A stretch of 34,456 nucleotides of DNA from a virus. The position numbers and the translations under genes were made by a program. Positions 8,501 to 17,295 of the stretch are shown here, one piece after another (the stretch's first letter is position 1; each line of letters opens with the position of its first letter). The stretch covers positions 1-34,456 of IMG/VR virus record IMGVR_UViG_3300006754_000065; one strand, 5' to 3'. Below the pieces are notes generated by a model, which was not told where the DNA came from, did no database searches, and saw nothing but the letters and a program-made list of their open reading frames with translations.

Positions 8501-11500
8501 ACGGCATGGCGAACCAAGTAGGTGCCTGCTTTGACAGCCCCGTAGGTTCTGTTGGTGACGGCGTCGTACTGTCCTCCAACTACAACAATGTCTCCAGGCT
8601 CCACCTCTCCAACAGCCCCCTCCATAGGGGCAACCGCGCCACTAACCCCGGTGATGTAGAAGCGAGCACCAATGTAGGTGGCGGGGTCCGTGTCATGATC
8701 CCAATCCCACATTGTCCCGTGGGCCATCAGAAGCTGGTAGCTCCCCGTGCCTGACGGAGACTCGTTGAACCCCAAGTCAGACGAAGGAGCCGCTGACAAC
8801 AGGATGTTGTCGAGGACTGTTTCCCCTGCTTGCTCCACGATGGACTCGTTGTCCCACTCGAAGGGCATCGTCTTGATGCGGCCTATCCCAGACCCACCCC
8901 CTATGAACTGTCCAACGTAAGGCAAGGTTGCAGCAGGGAGGATGTCCGGGCGCGGCGTGCCGAAACGCTCCCGGAACTGAAGGCGTTTCCCCCCATTGAT
9001 CTCTGAAATATGATTCACCCAAGTCGCTGCCCTGACTCCAGGCGCTCCCACAACGGACTGGATGACGTTGAGTTGGATCCCCATATCCACAGCCGCCCAA
9101 CCATTAGCGGGTCGCGTCTGCCGTGGGAGTGCGGTAGCAAAAGAGACCTCTTCCTCAAACGTCAGGCGGTCGAACTTTACATAGGCCCCATGACTTCCGT
9201 GGTTGGAGCCAACCGCAGGTGGAGACGAGATGTAGTTCCTCGTCTCATTGGTCATGTAGGTGTCGATGTTGATGTTGAAGTCGTATCTTTCCCCGTCCGA
9301 CAGCCCGCCAGCAGGGGAGGCGGTAGTTGCAGCGATAAGAGAGTTAGATGACTCAAACCGCATCTTGAAGGAGCCGTCAATATCCCAACCAAGGCCAGCC
9401 AAGAACAAGGGGATAGCACCGAGTCCGGGTATCCAAAGGGAATAGGTACCGGGAGGCTCAATGGACCTGAAAGTCAGCTTACAAATGGTGGGGTCACCCA
9501 CATGGTCAGGATCTGGTTGGTAAAGGGTGAGGGTTACGGCATTGGTGTAGTGGTTTGGGGGGAAGTGGCGGTGCCAAGGCCCCAACATGAGTTCCCGAAG
9601 CCCTCCCGTCGTTCCTGCTGGCCATGCTGCCCAAGGCGTGTTGCTCCCATCATCGAGGATGTACCGGTTTGCCGGATCGTGCAGCCATGCCGACGAGAAG
9701 TTGAACTCGATCTGCCAGACGCCCCCGCCGAAAGTCTCGGTAAACTCACACCCTCTGGTGGCGCTGCTGGTCCCGGCGTCCCAACCCTCATTGAAGCCGT
9801 AGGTGTTCCGGGCATAGTACTTATGCAAGGGTTCAGTTGAGGTGGCCGGGGTAGTAGGCCGTGTCCTGGCTATAAAGCGGGGAGGGGCAAAGCTCGTGAT
9901 GCCGTTAGAAATCCAGTCACCATGATCAACGGTGCCGACAGTCAGGATTCCCTGCGAGCCTGCGGGGAGTCCTGAGGAGTCCTGAGGAGTTCCGGCCCCT
10001 CCATCATCTGGGCATTCCACGAAAACAAGATCATAAGCCCGCAACGAGCCGACGAGGGAGCCATCGACGTAGGGAACCATGGCGCTGACAGGCTGGAGAT
10101 CGTGCTCCGTGTACAAGTTGCCAGCGTCACGATTCGTCCCAGAATCGGTCTCTGCGAGGATTGACCCATCCATGAGCAGAATCTCGTCCGGGTAGATCGA
10201 GTTCCAGTACTGATTCGGGAGACCTGGAGGCACCAAAGTAGGGATGCCTGGAAGTGCGAGGAGGTCAAAAGGAGTCTCAGCGTTGGCGAAGAACTCCAAG
10301 CTCTGGGCCACCTCGTACAAGACCGAAAGCTCCGTCAGTGTGGTGGACATGAAGGGGATTTGCACATCCCCTGAATCATCCCGTGGTTCTCCCTTCAGAC
10401 AGGGAAGCTCAACCGGAGTGTCCCTGGTGTTGATGAAGGTCACATCTGATTCAAGGCATGAAAGAGGCGCGGGCGGCTGCTGTCCCGTCATTTCCTTGAG
10501 CGGGAAGGCGAAGAAGTCCTTCATTGAAGGGAAGGTCATGTCCCGGTAGACACCCCTCAACCGCCCAACTGCCAAGTCATGGCCCATGCGGTAGTCCGGC
10601 AACGCAGCGGCGGCCAAGGCCACCTCTTCCATAGCAGGGGGGTCATTGGACGAACCTCCTGCTTCGTCCAATGGCAGCTTCGAGCCAATGAAGATGGTGT
10701 CTCCGTACTCGGCCTCGAAAGAGGTCTCATCGCTCTTCTGAATGTCAGACCCGATAAGCTGGGTGCCGTCCTGCTTTCCGAGAGTGATGACAGCCCCAGC
10801 AATCACCTCCTTCACGAACACAGGCCCTGGGATCGGAGAGGGAGGGGTAAGCCCAAAGACCGTCGGGAAGGTGAGGCTTGTGTCGAAGAGGCTCCAGGTG
10901 TCTCCCGTGGGCTGGCCGTACTGCACCATCTGGCCTGCCTCGAAGCCAGGGGTGGACAACTCCAAGTTACCGGAAGCAAGGTCGTACACGCCACCGTCAA
11001 GCAGTGAGGCAAGCTGCATGAAGTCAGGGAACCCTGTCTCGCTATCAATGGGAAAATCCACAAAGTCCAACGGCGTGCAAATCAGGGTGGCGGTGCCAAC
11101 CGTCGCTGTGGCCGTGATTCCCGCATCCGCAATGGCTTGGTCCAGCTTTGCGTCCCCCTCTGGGTAGTAGGCCCAGATGCGGGCACGAGGAAGCCGATTC
11201 CTCGGAAGGACCGACACGATTCCGGTGATCTGCCCCAAGGCAGGGTTGGCAATCGGCCCGATGTTGGTAGCAAAGGTGCTGGTGATCTTGGGGGTCACCA
11301 CCCCCGGCAACGGCCCGAACTGCGGCGTCATCCTGGAGAAGGCGTACTCTCCAGGAATCTGCAACTCTGAGTTTGCTTCAAGCCCTGGAAGCAAGCGCGT
11401 AAAGGCTTTCGTGCGCTGGGGATAAAGGCGAGAAAAGAGGTTCTTCTCCCACATCTTCTCGAACTTCGGCTTGAGTTCAACAGCAGGGAAAGGCGGGAAG

Positions 11501-14500
11501 AGGTTGACCGACAAGACGGCCTTCATCCCAACCATGAGGATGTCGTCCATGTCGTTCTTGACGCGGAACCTCTGCCGCGCCATGAAGAACCCCAACCCAA
11601 ACGGGTCAGGCGGTAACCCAGCAGTCTTGTTGGGATACAAAGTCCCGGTAAGGTCAAAGGGAAACGCAGTAGGAGGCAAGTAAAGGGAGTCTTCCTCGGT
11701 GTAGTAGCCGTCGCCAAGTCCTGCGGCCCAGGTCTCGATCAAATCCCGCCAAATCAGACGCGGGTTGAGGAACCCAGTAATCTCGTCCTCGTACCCCCGG
11801 AAGGCATACCGAACCCCGCGCCCAACGAAGAACTTGAACTTGCCGTCCCGGTCCCCAATGATTCTTCCGTCGATGTTCTCCAGGATCTGCTCGAAGGCAA
11901 CAACCACGTTGTTGTAGAAGGAAAGATAGAGCCGCCCTCCTCGGTCCAGGTCGTACAGATCATGCACTTCGCCTCGGAGGCCAAGAATCCCCTGCTTCTG
12001 GATGTCAGGGTCACCGGGGAATGCTTCAGGGGGACCTCCTGTGGAAGGTCCCGAGTTCTGGACCTTCTCCACAGCCGATTCCTGGACCTCAGGCAAGTAC
12101 TCCTCAACTGGAATGGTCTGGGCGTAGAACGAATCAGGGTTCCTGAAGACGTACTTGGCAAGGAAGGTAGCCCCCAACATGGCGTTTTCCGCTGAGGGGA
12201 TAGCCATCGCAAGGTGCTTTGACTTGAAAGCAGGGGCGATGATGGCTTCATCTTCGATAATCGGATGGATGACCTTCCCTTGGATGTACTGGAACAGAAG
12301 CCGCTCCCCTCCCTTGAGAGCCTTCTGTTCTGGAAGCATGAGGGCGATGTCCCCGGTTTCCGGGTCAGCCATGTAGTGGGTGCCCTCTCTCAGGACCTTT
12401 CCAGGCAACTCCTGCCCGCTTGAATCAACTGACCCCAGCAAGAACAACGCATAGTCCTCCCGCTCAATGAAAGGGGCCACGCCTGTGAACTGGTAAGGAA
12501 GGGGGCCGTACACGGGGCGCACGGAAATGCGAACGCCATCCGTGCCGTACACCATCTTCTTTGGGATGGGTGTGCCGAAAGACGCGATGGTGTACCTTCC
12601 GTCCTCAGACAGAGTCGAAGAAATCAAGATGATCGGGTAGCCGCCGACTTCGAGCAGGTGGCCTGCCCGCATGTACTCCCTCCAGTCCCCCTGGAAGATG
12701 ATCTCAGTGGCGAACTTGTCTACCTCCAAGTAGGGGACTTCAGTGACGCCGTCCGGGAGCAGGAGGGTCATCATGAACCCCTCGTAGCCACCGCCTGAAA
12801 TGGCACCCCCCGCAGGGTCAATCACCACAGCCACCGGATCAATGGTGATAAGAACCCCGCCGTCGTTTCCAGGGGAGCGCGTCCCTACCTTCGTTACGGT
12901 GGGAGGCCAAATCGTGACCGTTGTCTCTTCTGTACTATGGCTGTAGCTGACATCCTGGATGTAGAACGGCTGCTCAGCCAAGACGAAAAGCTGCCCTACC
13001 TGAAGCACATCTGTGCGGTCCCCGACGAGAGTGAAGTCGCTCACCCCTGAATCAATCATGAAAGGAGGGCGGTAGACAGGCTTCTTCGAGACTTCGTAGG
13101 CCATCTCGCCGCCGAACGCCTCGTACACGCCGTAGTTGATTTTCACTACGTCGTCCTCGTCAACCGCCTCCTCAAAAGTGATGGTGCTTCCACTCACCGT
13201 AGCGGTCACGAACCCCCGGTAGTTCTGAAGCTCTACTCCAGCCCAAATCATGGGTTCCGTTTCTTCGGCAATCGTTCTGCCTGTCGGGTTGAACGTGAAG
13301 GTGTTGTCGTCTACCCGAGTGGCCTCCTCCAACTGGACATAGAGGGGCAGGAACTCCGTTACTTCCACGAAGCTATCTACTCCATCGTCATCTGTCTCAA
13401 CGAGCTTGTCTCCATCGGTATCAGCCTGGAAGTAGTGAGACTCCACAATCTGATATTCCCGAAGCGGGGCTTGGAAGAAAAGGGACCCTCCTATCGGGCT
13501 AAGCCGAACATCAAGACGATTCTCAGTGATCATCTGCTCAACGAAGTAAAGCTCTTCGCCCTGAAACTCGGTGGCCGCATTAGCGGAGATGACCGCATCA
13601 CCTGTGGTGGGGTCAATGAACGCTTCCCCGGCTGGCGCAACCGCAGGAAGCACCTGATCGTAGTAGATCATGGCCCCATCGTTCTCGCTCAGGGTGTCTT
13701 CCCCGAACTGGATGATTCCAGGGTCAGTTCCCGTAGCCCCGCAGACGAACACCCCATCCCCTGGAATGGGGGTAATCAAAGCAGCCGGGGTAACTACAAG
13801 CAAACCGTCCCCGCTTGCGGGAAAGTCCGTCGTGAACTTTCGCCCTTCCACACGGATGGCGAAGTCTTCGTTGATGAAGAACGGGTCAGTCAGGTCCGGG
13901 ATTACCAGCCCTGATTCAGCGATGGGGCCTATCTCCTCCCCGGTCTCCAGGTAGCGAGGCACTACCTCACCACCCTCCAAGCCAAAGCGGAGCCAAATCA
14001 GACGATCATTTTCACGGGCTTTCCCTATCTCAGCGGTGTAGCCCAAAGGATGCTCAATGGTCCCCATCGAGGTCAGGACCTTGATCTCAAATGGCTCCTC
14101 TGGGAGATGGTTGAAGACATCGAGAACGACATCAGCAACTACCGCAGGGTCGTACACCTCCCGCGTGTACCCGTGGTACAGCTTCCATTGAACGTATGCC
14201 TCCCCTTCATCCGGGCCAGCAGCCGCAGGAAAAGCAGGAGATATGAGGAGCTTGTTCGCACTTGCGCCCGTCCCCACCGAGACCACAGTGTAGATGCCCT
14301 CTGCGTCCCCATTGAGGACATGGAGCAAATAGCCTGCTTCAGGAGGACCCTCAGGAACCTGAACGAGGTCGGACCAGTCCGAGATATTGTTGTCCTCGAA
14401 GGTCGTGGTGCCCGCAACAAACTTCCCTGCACCCCCTTCAACAATCTGCACCCCGATGACATCAATCAGGAGAGCTTGGCCTGCGCTACCCTCGCCTGGG

Positions 14501-17292
14501 AGAAGGAAATCCTCCTTCCACACCTGCTCAGTGTAAATGCCCGCAGGCTCTTTCAGATAGAGGCCGTAGCCTGAATCAATCGGCTCCATAGCCGCAGAGG
14601 ACAGCGTGTCAGGAAGAGCGTAGAGGGCTGCCAGCGAAAGCTGGTTAGTCGGGGACAGGATTCGATCAGACGACGTCTCGGCTACATCCACCCACTGGAC
14701 ACGGTCATCTGCAAACTCGTAGTAGATGCCATCGTAGTTCTTCAACTCTCGGACGAACAGTCCTTCCGTCCTCTGGAAATGAACGTCCTCATCGAAGCCG
14801 GGAAGATCCACCAAAGGGTGGTTCATGATGTTGTAGAAGGGGGTCGCTGGAAGGTTCTTCGTGAGAATCTTGCCTGTCTTACCGCCGAATCTATGGACGG
14901 CCCTGGTATCGGGCCTGGAGTTCTTACGGGCAAAGTTCTCAGGGCTGCGGTGAAGCCCGAAAGCCATCCCGTTATCCGGCTGCCAAACTTGATCCTTGGT
15001 GAAATCAACACGCCAAGCAGGAAGGAACCCCAAGGCTGCGTTCCCTCGAAGGTCCCCCACATGAACCTTCGTGTCGAGCCAACTGATCTCTACTGAAGGA
15101 TCGGTGGCAGAAGTACCCTTACCTTCAATGGACACCCGACCCCGGAATGCCGTCACCTCAAAGTGGGTACCGGATGCACCAGCAGCCAAGATAGCTGCTT
15201 CGAGGGAGGCCACGACCAGTTCTGCGGAGAACTCCCCGGCCCCCAGCCCATATCCAGCATCAGCGTTGTCCCAAATCACCTCCGTGGTGTTGTTGAGAGA
15301 GAACCGCATCTTCTCGTCGCCGTCGGCAAAGATGAACGGCTCTCGAACACGAGACCAGAGCCTCGCACCACTCTTCTCATCGCTGTAAATCGCGGGGAGG
15401 ATCTCTGCCTGGACGAAGTAAAATGGCTCCCCCACAAACATCGCCCGCTTGATCTGAACCTTGGACATCGTGTTCGATGCGGGGGAGGGGGAGGCCCGCT
15501 GTCTCGACACCTCAGCCCTCAAAAAGGGCACCGCAATATGGAGTGGCGTCAGGTCACTCCAGTACTCCATGACCTTGGTGAACTCCCAAGCCTGCTTGCC
15601 ACAGAAGAAAAACGAGTCACCAATCCCTTCTACTTCACGCATCAACCCCGACTCATTTGGACGCGTGTCAGGGGCAGGGACCAAAGGGTGGATCTTGGGG
15701 ATTGTTCCAGTCTCATCGGGAACCCACCGCACCCCAGAAGTCCCCGGAAACGGAAACGGATCGGCAAGAGGAAGAAACAAGGGGCCGTCAGAAGGGATGC
15801 CATAGACCGGTGTCTCCCCTGTCATCTCAACCCCGGCGAGGTTCTGACATGCAACAGGGGCCTTGAGAGGGACAGGCTGCATCGACATGGCAATGCCGTC
15901 GTAGTAGACCCGTGCTCCCAAGTAGGAAAGCTCGTAGCCCCCCTCACCTGGGGTCGCCTTGTCGATGTCCACCTGACTGAAGACAACCTTGCCGGTGGTC
16001 ATGGACCACTCGAAGTACCCGGATGATATGGCACCCGCCACGTTGAGTCCTGAATCATCGAGGCGCATGATCGGCTCAAGGTGTTGCCGGAACCCAAGCC
16101 TCAAGAGCGGTCTGTCAGTCGGTCCTGGAATCGGAGACAAGGCGATGTCAGACGTGGCCGCTTCCCGAAGTGCCCCAAGGTCCCCGTCGTTGGAAGGCGT
16201 GAAGTCCTCGGGGGAATACCAGACATCCAGGCCCCCGTAGGTCTCGATGTAGTCCGGTGAGAAGATAAGGACGCCGTTCTTCTGGCCTACGGCTGCGTCA
16301 GTCCCCAAGGTCACCCAGTCCGGCCCGGTTTCGATGGCGGCATCCGCGACAACGGCAACAGTGGGGTTGTCGGACCCTGCATCAAACGCCAGACCCACTC
16401 GTACCAGGGCGTAAGTATCCGCGAGGCCGACGATATGGGGAAGCTCACTCCCCGCCTCGAATCGGACAGGGCGAGGGAAAAGCTGGTAAGTCTCGTCTTC
16501 CTTTACCTTCCCCAGATGCTGCGGGAGGCTCCCCTTCAGAGGCTCCCAGCGGCTCACCTTGCCGTTCCACCCGAAGCGAGTGAGGTTTGGTTCGTTCTTG
16601 GTCCACCAAAAGGTAGGAGGGGCAAGGCGGTAGGCTACAAACGTGACCGTGTCCCCACGGGCTACGGAAAACCCCCCTCCCAAAGCCTCCAGAATGTTGC
16701 CAGCAGCATCGCTAAGGGTAATCGCCCCTGTGACCGGGTTTTGCTCAGCAATGCCGCCCGAGAAGTTGACGCCATCAGGGTTGAAGAGAACTGCCTTGTC
16801 CCCTATCCCATAGGGAACAAGGGGAAGGTCACCCCGCCTGATGACCACGGCGTCCACTTCATACAGGCTGCGTTGGTACTCATCCGCAACGATCAGCTTG
16901 TCGGTGCCGTCGTCGTAAGGCTCAAGAGGCTCAATGAGGTTGGTTGCCTCCAGACTTCCTGCTGAAGCAGTGACGAAATCAGGGTCTCCAAGCACATCCC
17001 ACAGCCCAAACTCCGTGTCTTCTGCGAGGACTGAGAAGTTGCTCGTGTTGGCCGCCCAAACCAGGAACTCCTCCTTCCCTGCTTCAGGGCGCAGAAGCAC
17101 AGCAGAACGATACTGGTCTGCAAAAGGAGCTACTGGCCGTTGAGCAACAGAAAGGTAGTAGTCGTAGTTCGACGGCATCTCAAAATCGACATGCGTGCGG
17201 TCAACACCAGTGACCGCCTCGCCAGTCGTAATGGCATTAGCAGGGGCACTTCGCGCAGGTCGAAGCACATAACCGTCGATCTCAAGACCCAT
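5518..17292 (-). CDS. Giant phage structural protein (3924 aa), multi-domain, beta-rich
   Basis: A single uninterrupted frame encodes a protein of roughly 430 kDa, starting MGLEIDGYVLRPARSA. The ATG follows the TGA of the upstream gene after 3 bases with only a weak GTGTGAGAG site. The sequence is mostly beta-rich with many Asp/Gly/Pro turns and few cysteines. Visible landmarks are: an alpha/beta module at about 660-758 similar to the wedge N-terminus; recurring small modules with a GD-hydrophobic turn and a Y-x-hydrophobic strand at about 965-1040, 1415-1475, 1526-1575, 2855-2931, 3411-3468 and 3531-3635; a calcium-loop-like DTDGDKLVETDDD at 1291-1303; a conserved-looking GDRDGKFKFFVG segment near 1800-1830; an aromatic-rich, possibly jelly-roll region at about 2518-2718; and a helical end from about 3720, finishing in a basic Lys-rich helix. 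No catalytic motif was found. It is probably a baseplate-periphery or fibre/adsorption protein. This is inference from position and composition. Confidence 0.85.
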   Translation of the reverse strand: MGLEIDGYVLRPARSAPANAITTGEAVTGVDRTHVDFEMPSNYDYYLSVAQRPVAPFADQYRSAVLLRPEAGKEEFLVWAANTSNFSVLAEDTEFGLWDVLGDPDFVTASAGSLEATNLIEPLEPYDDGTDKLIVADEYQRSLYEVDAVVIRRGDLPLVPYGIGDKAVLFNPDGVNFSGGIAEQNPVTGAITLSDAAGNILEALGGGFSVARGDTVTFVAYRLAPPTFWWTKNEPNLTRFGWNGKVSRWEPLKGSLPQHLGKVKEDETYQLFPRPVRFEAGSELPHIVGLADTYALVRVGLAFDAGSDNPTVAVVADAAIETGPDWVTLGTDAAVGQKNGVLIFSPDYIETYGGLDVWYSPEDFTPSNDGDLGALREAATSDIALSPIPGPTDRPLLRLGFRQHLEPIMRLDDSGLNVAGAISSGYFEWSMTTGKVVFSQVDIDKATPGEGGYELSYLGARVYYDGIAMSMQPVPLKAPVACQNLAGVEMTGETPVYGIPSDGPLFLPLADPFPFPGTSGVRWVPDETGTIPKIHPLVPAPDTRPNESGLMREVEGIGDSFFFCGKQAWEFTKVMEYWSDLTPLHIAVPFLRAEVSRQRASPSPASNTMSKVQIKRAMFVGEPFYFVQAEILPAIYSDEKSGARLWSRVREPFIFADGDEKMRFSLNNTTEVIWDNADAGYGLGAGEFSAELVVASLEAAILAAGASGTHFEVTAFRGRVSIEGKGTSATDPSVEISWLDTKVHVGDLRGNAALGFLPAWRVDFTKDQVWQPDNGMAFGLHRSPENFARKNSRPDTRAVHRFGGKTGKILTKNLPATPFYNIMNHPLVDLPGFDEDVHFQRTEGLFVRELKNYDGIYYEFADDRVQWVDVAETSSDRILSPTNQLSLAALYALPDTLSSAAMEPIDSGYGLYLKEPAGIYTEQVWKEDFLLPGEGSAGQALLIDVIGVQIVEGGAGKFVAGTTTFEDNNISDWSDLVQVPEGPPEAGYLLHVLNGDAEGIYTVVSVGTGASANKLLISPAFPAAAGPDEGEAYVQWKLYHGYTREVYDPAVVADVVLDVFNHLPEEPFEIKVLTSMGTIEHPLGYTAEIGKARENDRLIWLRFGLEGGEVVPRYLETGEEIGPIAESGLVIPDLTDPFFINEDFAIRVEGRKFTTDFPASGDGLLVVTPAALITPIPGDGVFVCGATGTDPGIIQFGEDTLSENDGAMIYYDQVLPAVAPAGEAFIDPTTGDAVISANAATEFQGEELYFVEQMITENRLDVRLSPIGGSLFFQAPLREYQIVESHYFQADTDGDKLVETDDDGVDSFVEVTEFLPLYVQLEEATRVDDNTFTFNPTGRTIAEETEPMIWAGVELQNYRGFVTATVSGSTITFEEAVDEDDVVKINYGVYEAFGGEMAYEVSKKPVYRPPFMIDSGVSDFTLVGDRTDVLQVGQLFVLAEQPFYIQDVSYSHSTEETTVTIWPPTVTKVGTRSPGNDGGVLITIDPVAVVIDPAGGAISGGGYEGFMMTLLLPDGVTEVPYLEVDKFATEIIFQGDWREYMRAGHLLEVGGYPIILISSTLSEDGRYTIASFGTPIPKKMVYGTDGVRISVRPVYGPLPYQFTGVAPFIEREDYALFLLGSVDSSGQELPGKVLREGTHYMADPETGDIALMLPEQKALKGGERLLFQYIQGKVIHPIIEDEAIIAPAFKSKHLAMAIPSAENAMLGATFLAKYVFRNPDSFYAQTIPVEEYLPEVQESAVEKVQNSGPSTGGPPEAFPGDPDIQKQGILGLRGEVHDLYDLDRGGRLYLSFYNNVVVAFEQILENIDGRIIGDRDGKFKFFVGRGVRYAFRGYEDEITGFLNPRLIWRDLIETWAAGLGDGYYTEEDSLYLPPTAFPFDLTGTLYPNKTAGLPPDPFGLGFFMARQRFRVKNDMDDILMVGMKAVLSVNLFPPFPAVELKPKFEKMWEKNLFSRLYPQRTKAFTRLLPGLEANSELQIPGEYAFSRMTPQFGPLPGVVTPKITSTFATNIGPIANPALGQITGIVSVLPRNRLPRARIWAYYPEGDAKLDQAIADAGITATATVGTATLICTPLDFVDFPIDSETGFPDFMQLASLLDGGVYDLASGNLELSTPGFEAGQMVQYGQPTGDTWSLFDTSLTFPTVFGLTPPSPIPGPVFVKEVIAGAVITLGKQDGTQLIGSDIQKSDETSFEAEYGDTIFIGSKLPLDEAGGSSNDPPAMEEVALAAAALPDYRMGHDLAVGRLRGVYRDMTFPSMKDFFAFPLKEMTGQQPPAPLSCLESDVTFINTRDTPVELPCLKGEPRDDSGDVQIPFMSTTLTELSVLYEVAQSLEFFANAETPFDLLALPGIPTLVPPGLPNQYWNSIYPDEILLMDGSILAETDSGTNRDAGNLYTEHDLQPVSAMVPYVDGSLVGSLRAYDLVFVECPDDGGAGTPQDSSGLPAGSQGILTVGTVDHGDWISNGITSFAPPRFIARTRPTTPATSTEPLHKYYARNTYGFNEGWDAGTSSATRGCEFTETFGGGVWQIEFNFSSAWLHDPANRYILDDGSNTPWAAWPAGTTGGLRELMLGPWHRHFPPNHYTNAVTLTLYQPDPDHVGDPTICKLTFRSIEPPGTYSLWIPGLGAIPLFLAGLGWDIDGSFKMRFESSNSLIAATTASPAGGLSDGERYDFNINIDTYMTNETRNYISSPPAVGSNHGSHGAYVKFDRLTFEEEVSFATALPRQTRPANGWAAVDMGIQLNVIQSVVGAPGVRAATWVNHISEINGGKRLQFRERFGTPRPDILPAATLPYVGQFIGGGSGIGRIKTMPFEWDNESIVEQAGETVLDNILLSAAPSSDLGFNESPSGTGSYQLLMAHGTMWDWDHDTDPATYIGARFYITGVSGAVAPMEGAVGEVEPGDIVVVGGQYDAVTNRTYGAVKAGTYLVRHAVEPDVVDAGTPSLRGLNAKVSGGDDGWLNLTFPTVKSVNYDYDAGTFDITIDGLLPEVYGSDSGHTFEIPTPGNTRPIYFIFNTSYATQNVAQWDIEEDCVWAAMYTDITVDADGNHVFELSISDSPENAQGDVLASGSPEPAFDMLAAALAQGTRISGMTCLPIGSMGTYQDGNGVYRDLPDNNLIGANKDWMMDNCCAGFRFLTIRNNNAPADPTNTNFSNEGRLWLWDSDVAVTYNTFRESASAANYEIGVRVPTPVNPTEFQLDQKAPVYWKNRLSSIEIEGVPTFIDISHIGNDNTAPSTQPPTGWDGSDQWNQINFDLRMGMSVNAAYAYDHNLTCILPGTTFWLGNNLDSTAYQDRGFSTVGGIMLEPSFPRTGVNLLSAFPHVVDADHTLEDEMVGSRNYDDFTGGGINFEQVFFYVRRIRRWHDIQDNLALDIQKLKKVYEIRRGRLPAGGYAPLTRIYTADTTVPGYDGKATNVGDFDDPDVNINPGDFLRVIDNDGTVLERVEIESVLSSNQLVIKFPGLDGGALPGSVNAGAYFEIYLQQAPVPHEQSNEQLLTYLTDEVIHERKVVYNPVNPDTDGGFVDLNNTLRDTGVSGAGAWAALGVEKDDILIIDPAGRDPLGIHNSGDPRNALYLDTERGTRPFGDRGIVERSAALPDSYEVGGPTPLDDNRGFYRIIGDEDSSVGRLEVDGTCRFAGGGEDASDSIVFGTIPEENGYVVLPTIHNSLGPPDPSLPGQEGQQMLRTTAYVDLSLPSPDDISFKDRPYDAVNLIYDRYQSIAPFGYKIIRPSPVFSDEAAELILFIRERMLSWMEEIAAWWEHYRGGSYYIFQRDEHIDDLGDPNDPEDGLGLIYNDLFIDLAGQILVQPFANVKDCLSVLDRRFWILDTRLDSEPTGGGPFPSYPFYSTLIDGEGRPVEVDLIADVLDNDDDFRGVRYAWIQFRADWGDGSIQMAQRAADRLDRKLLKEKLLVAKRKAMGKLKSS
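9971..9990. repeat. Ten-base tandem duplication inside the giant gene
   Basis: CCTGAGGAGT occurs twice in direct tandem on the plus strand at 9971-9980 and 9981-9990, preceded by a similar GCGGGGAGT. On the coding strand it gives part of the TPQDSSGLP loop near residue 2440. The unit is not a multiple of three, yet the frame is intact. Confidence 0.8.
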
Positions 17293-17295
17293 CTC

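Noticed and set aside
15163-16026. Plus-strand 287-residue open frame inside the giant gene
   Set aside because: Antisense shadow of well-supported coding sequence; Arg/Gly/His-rich without any recognisable domain.
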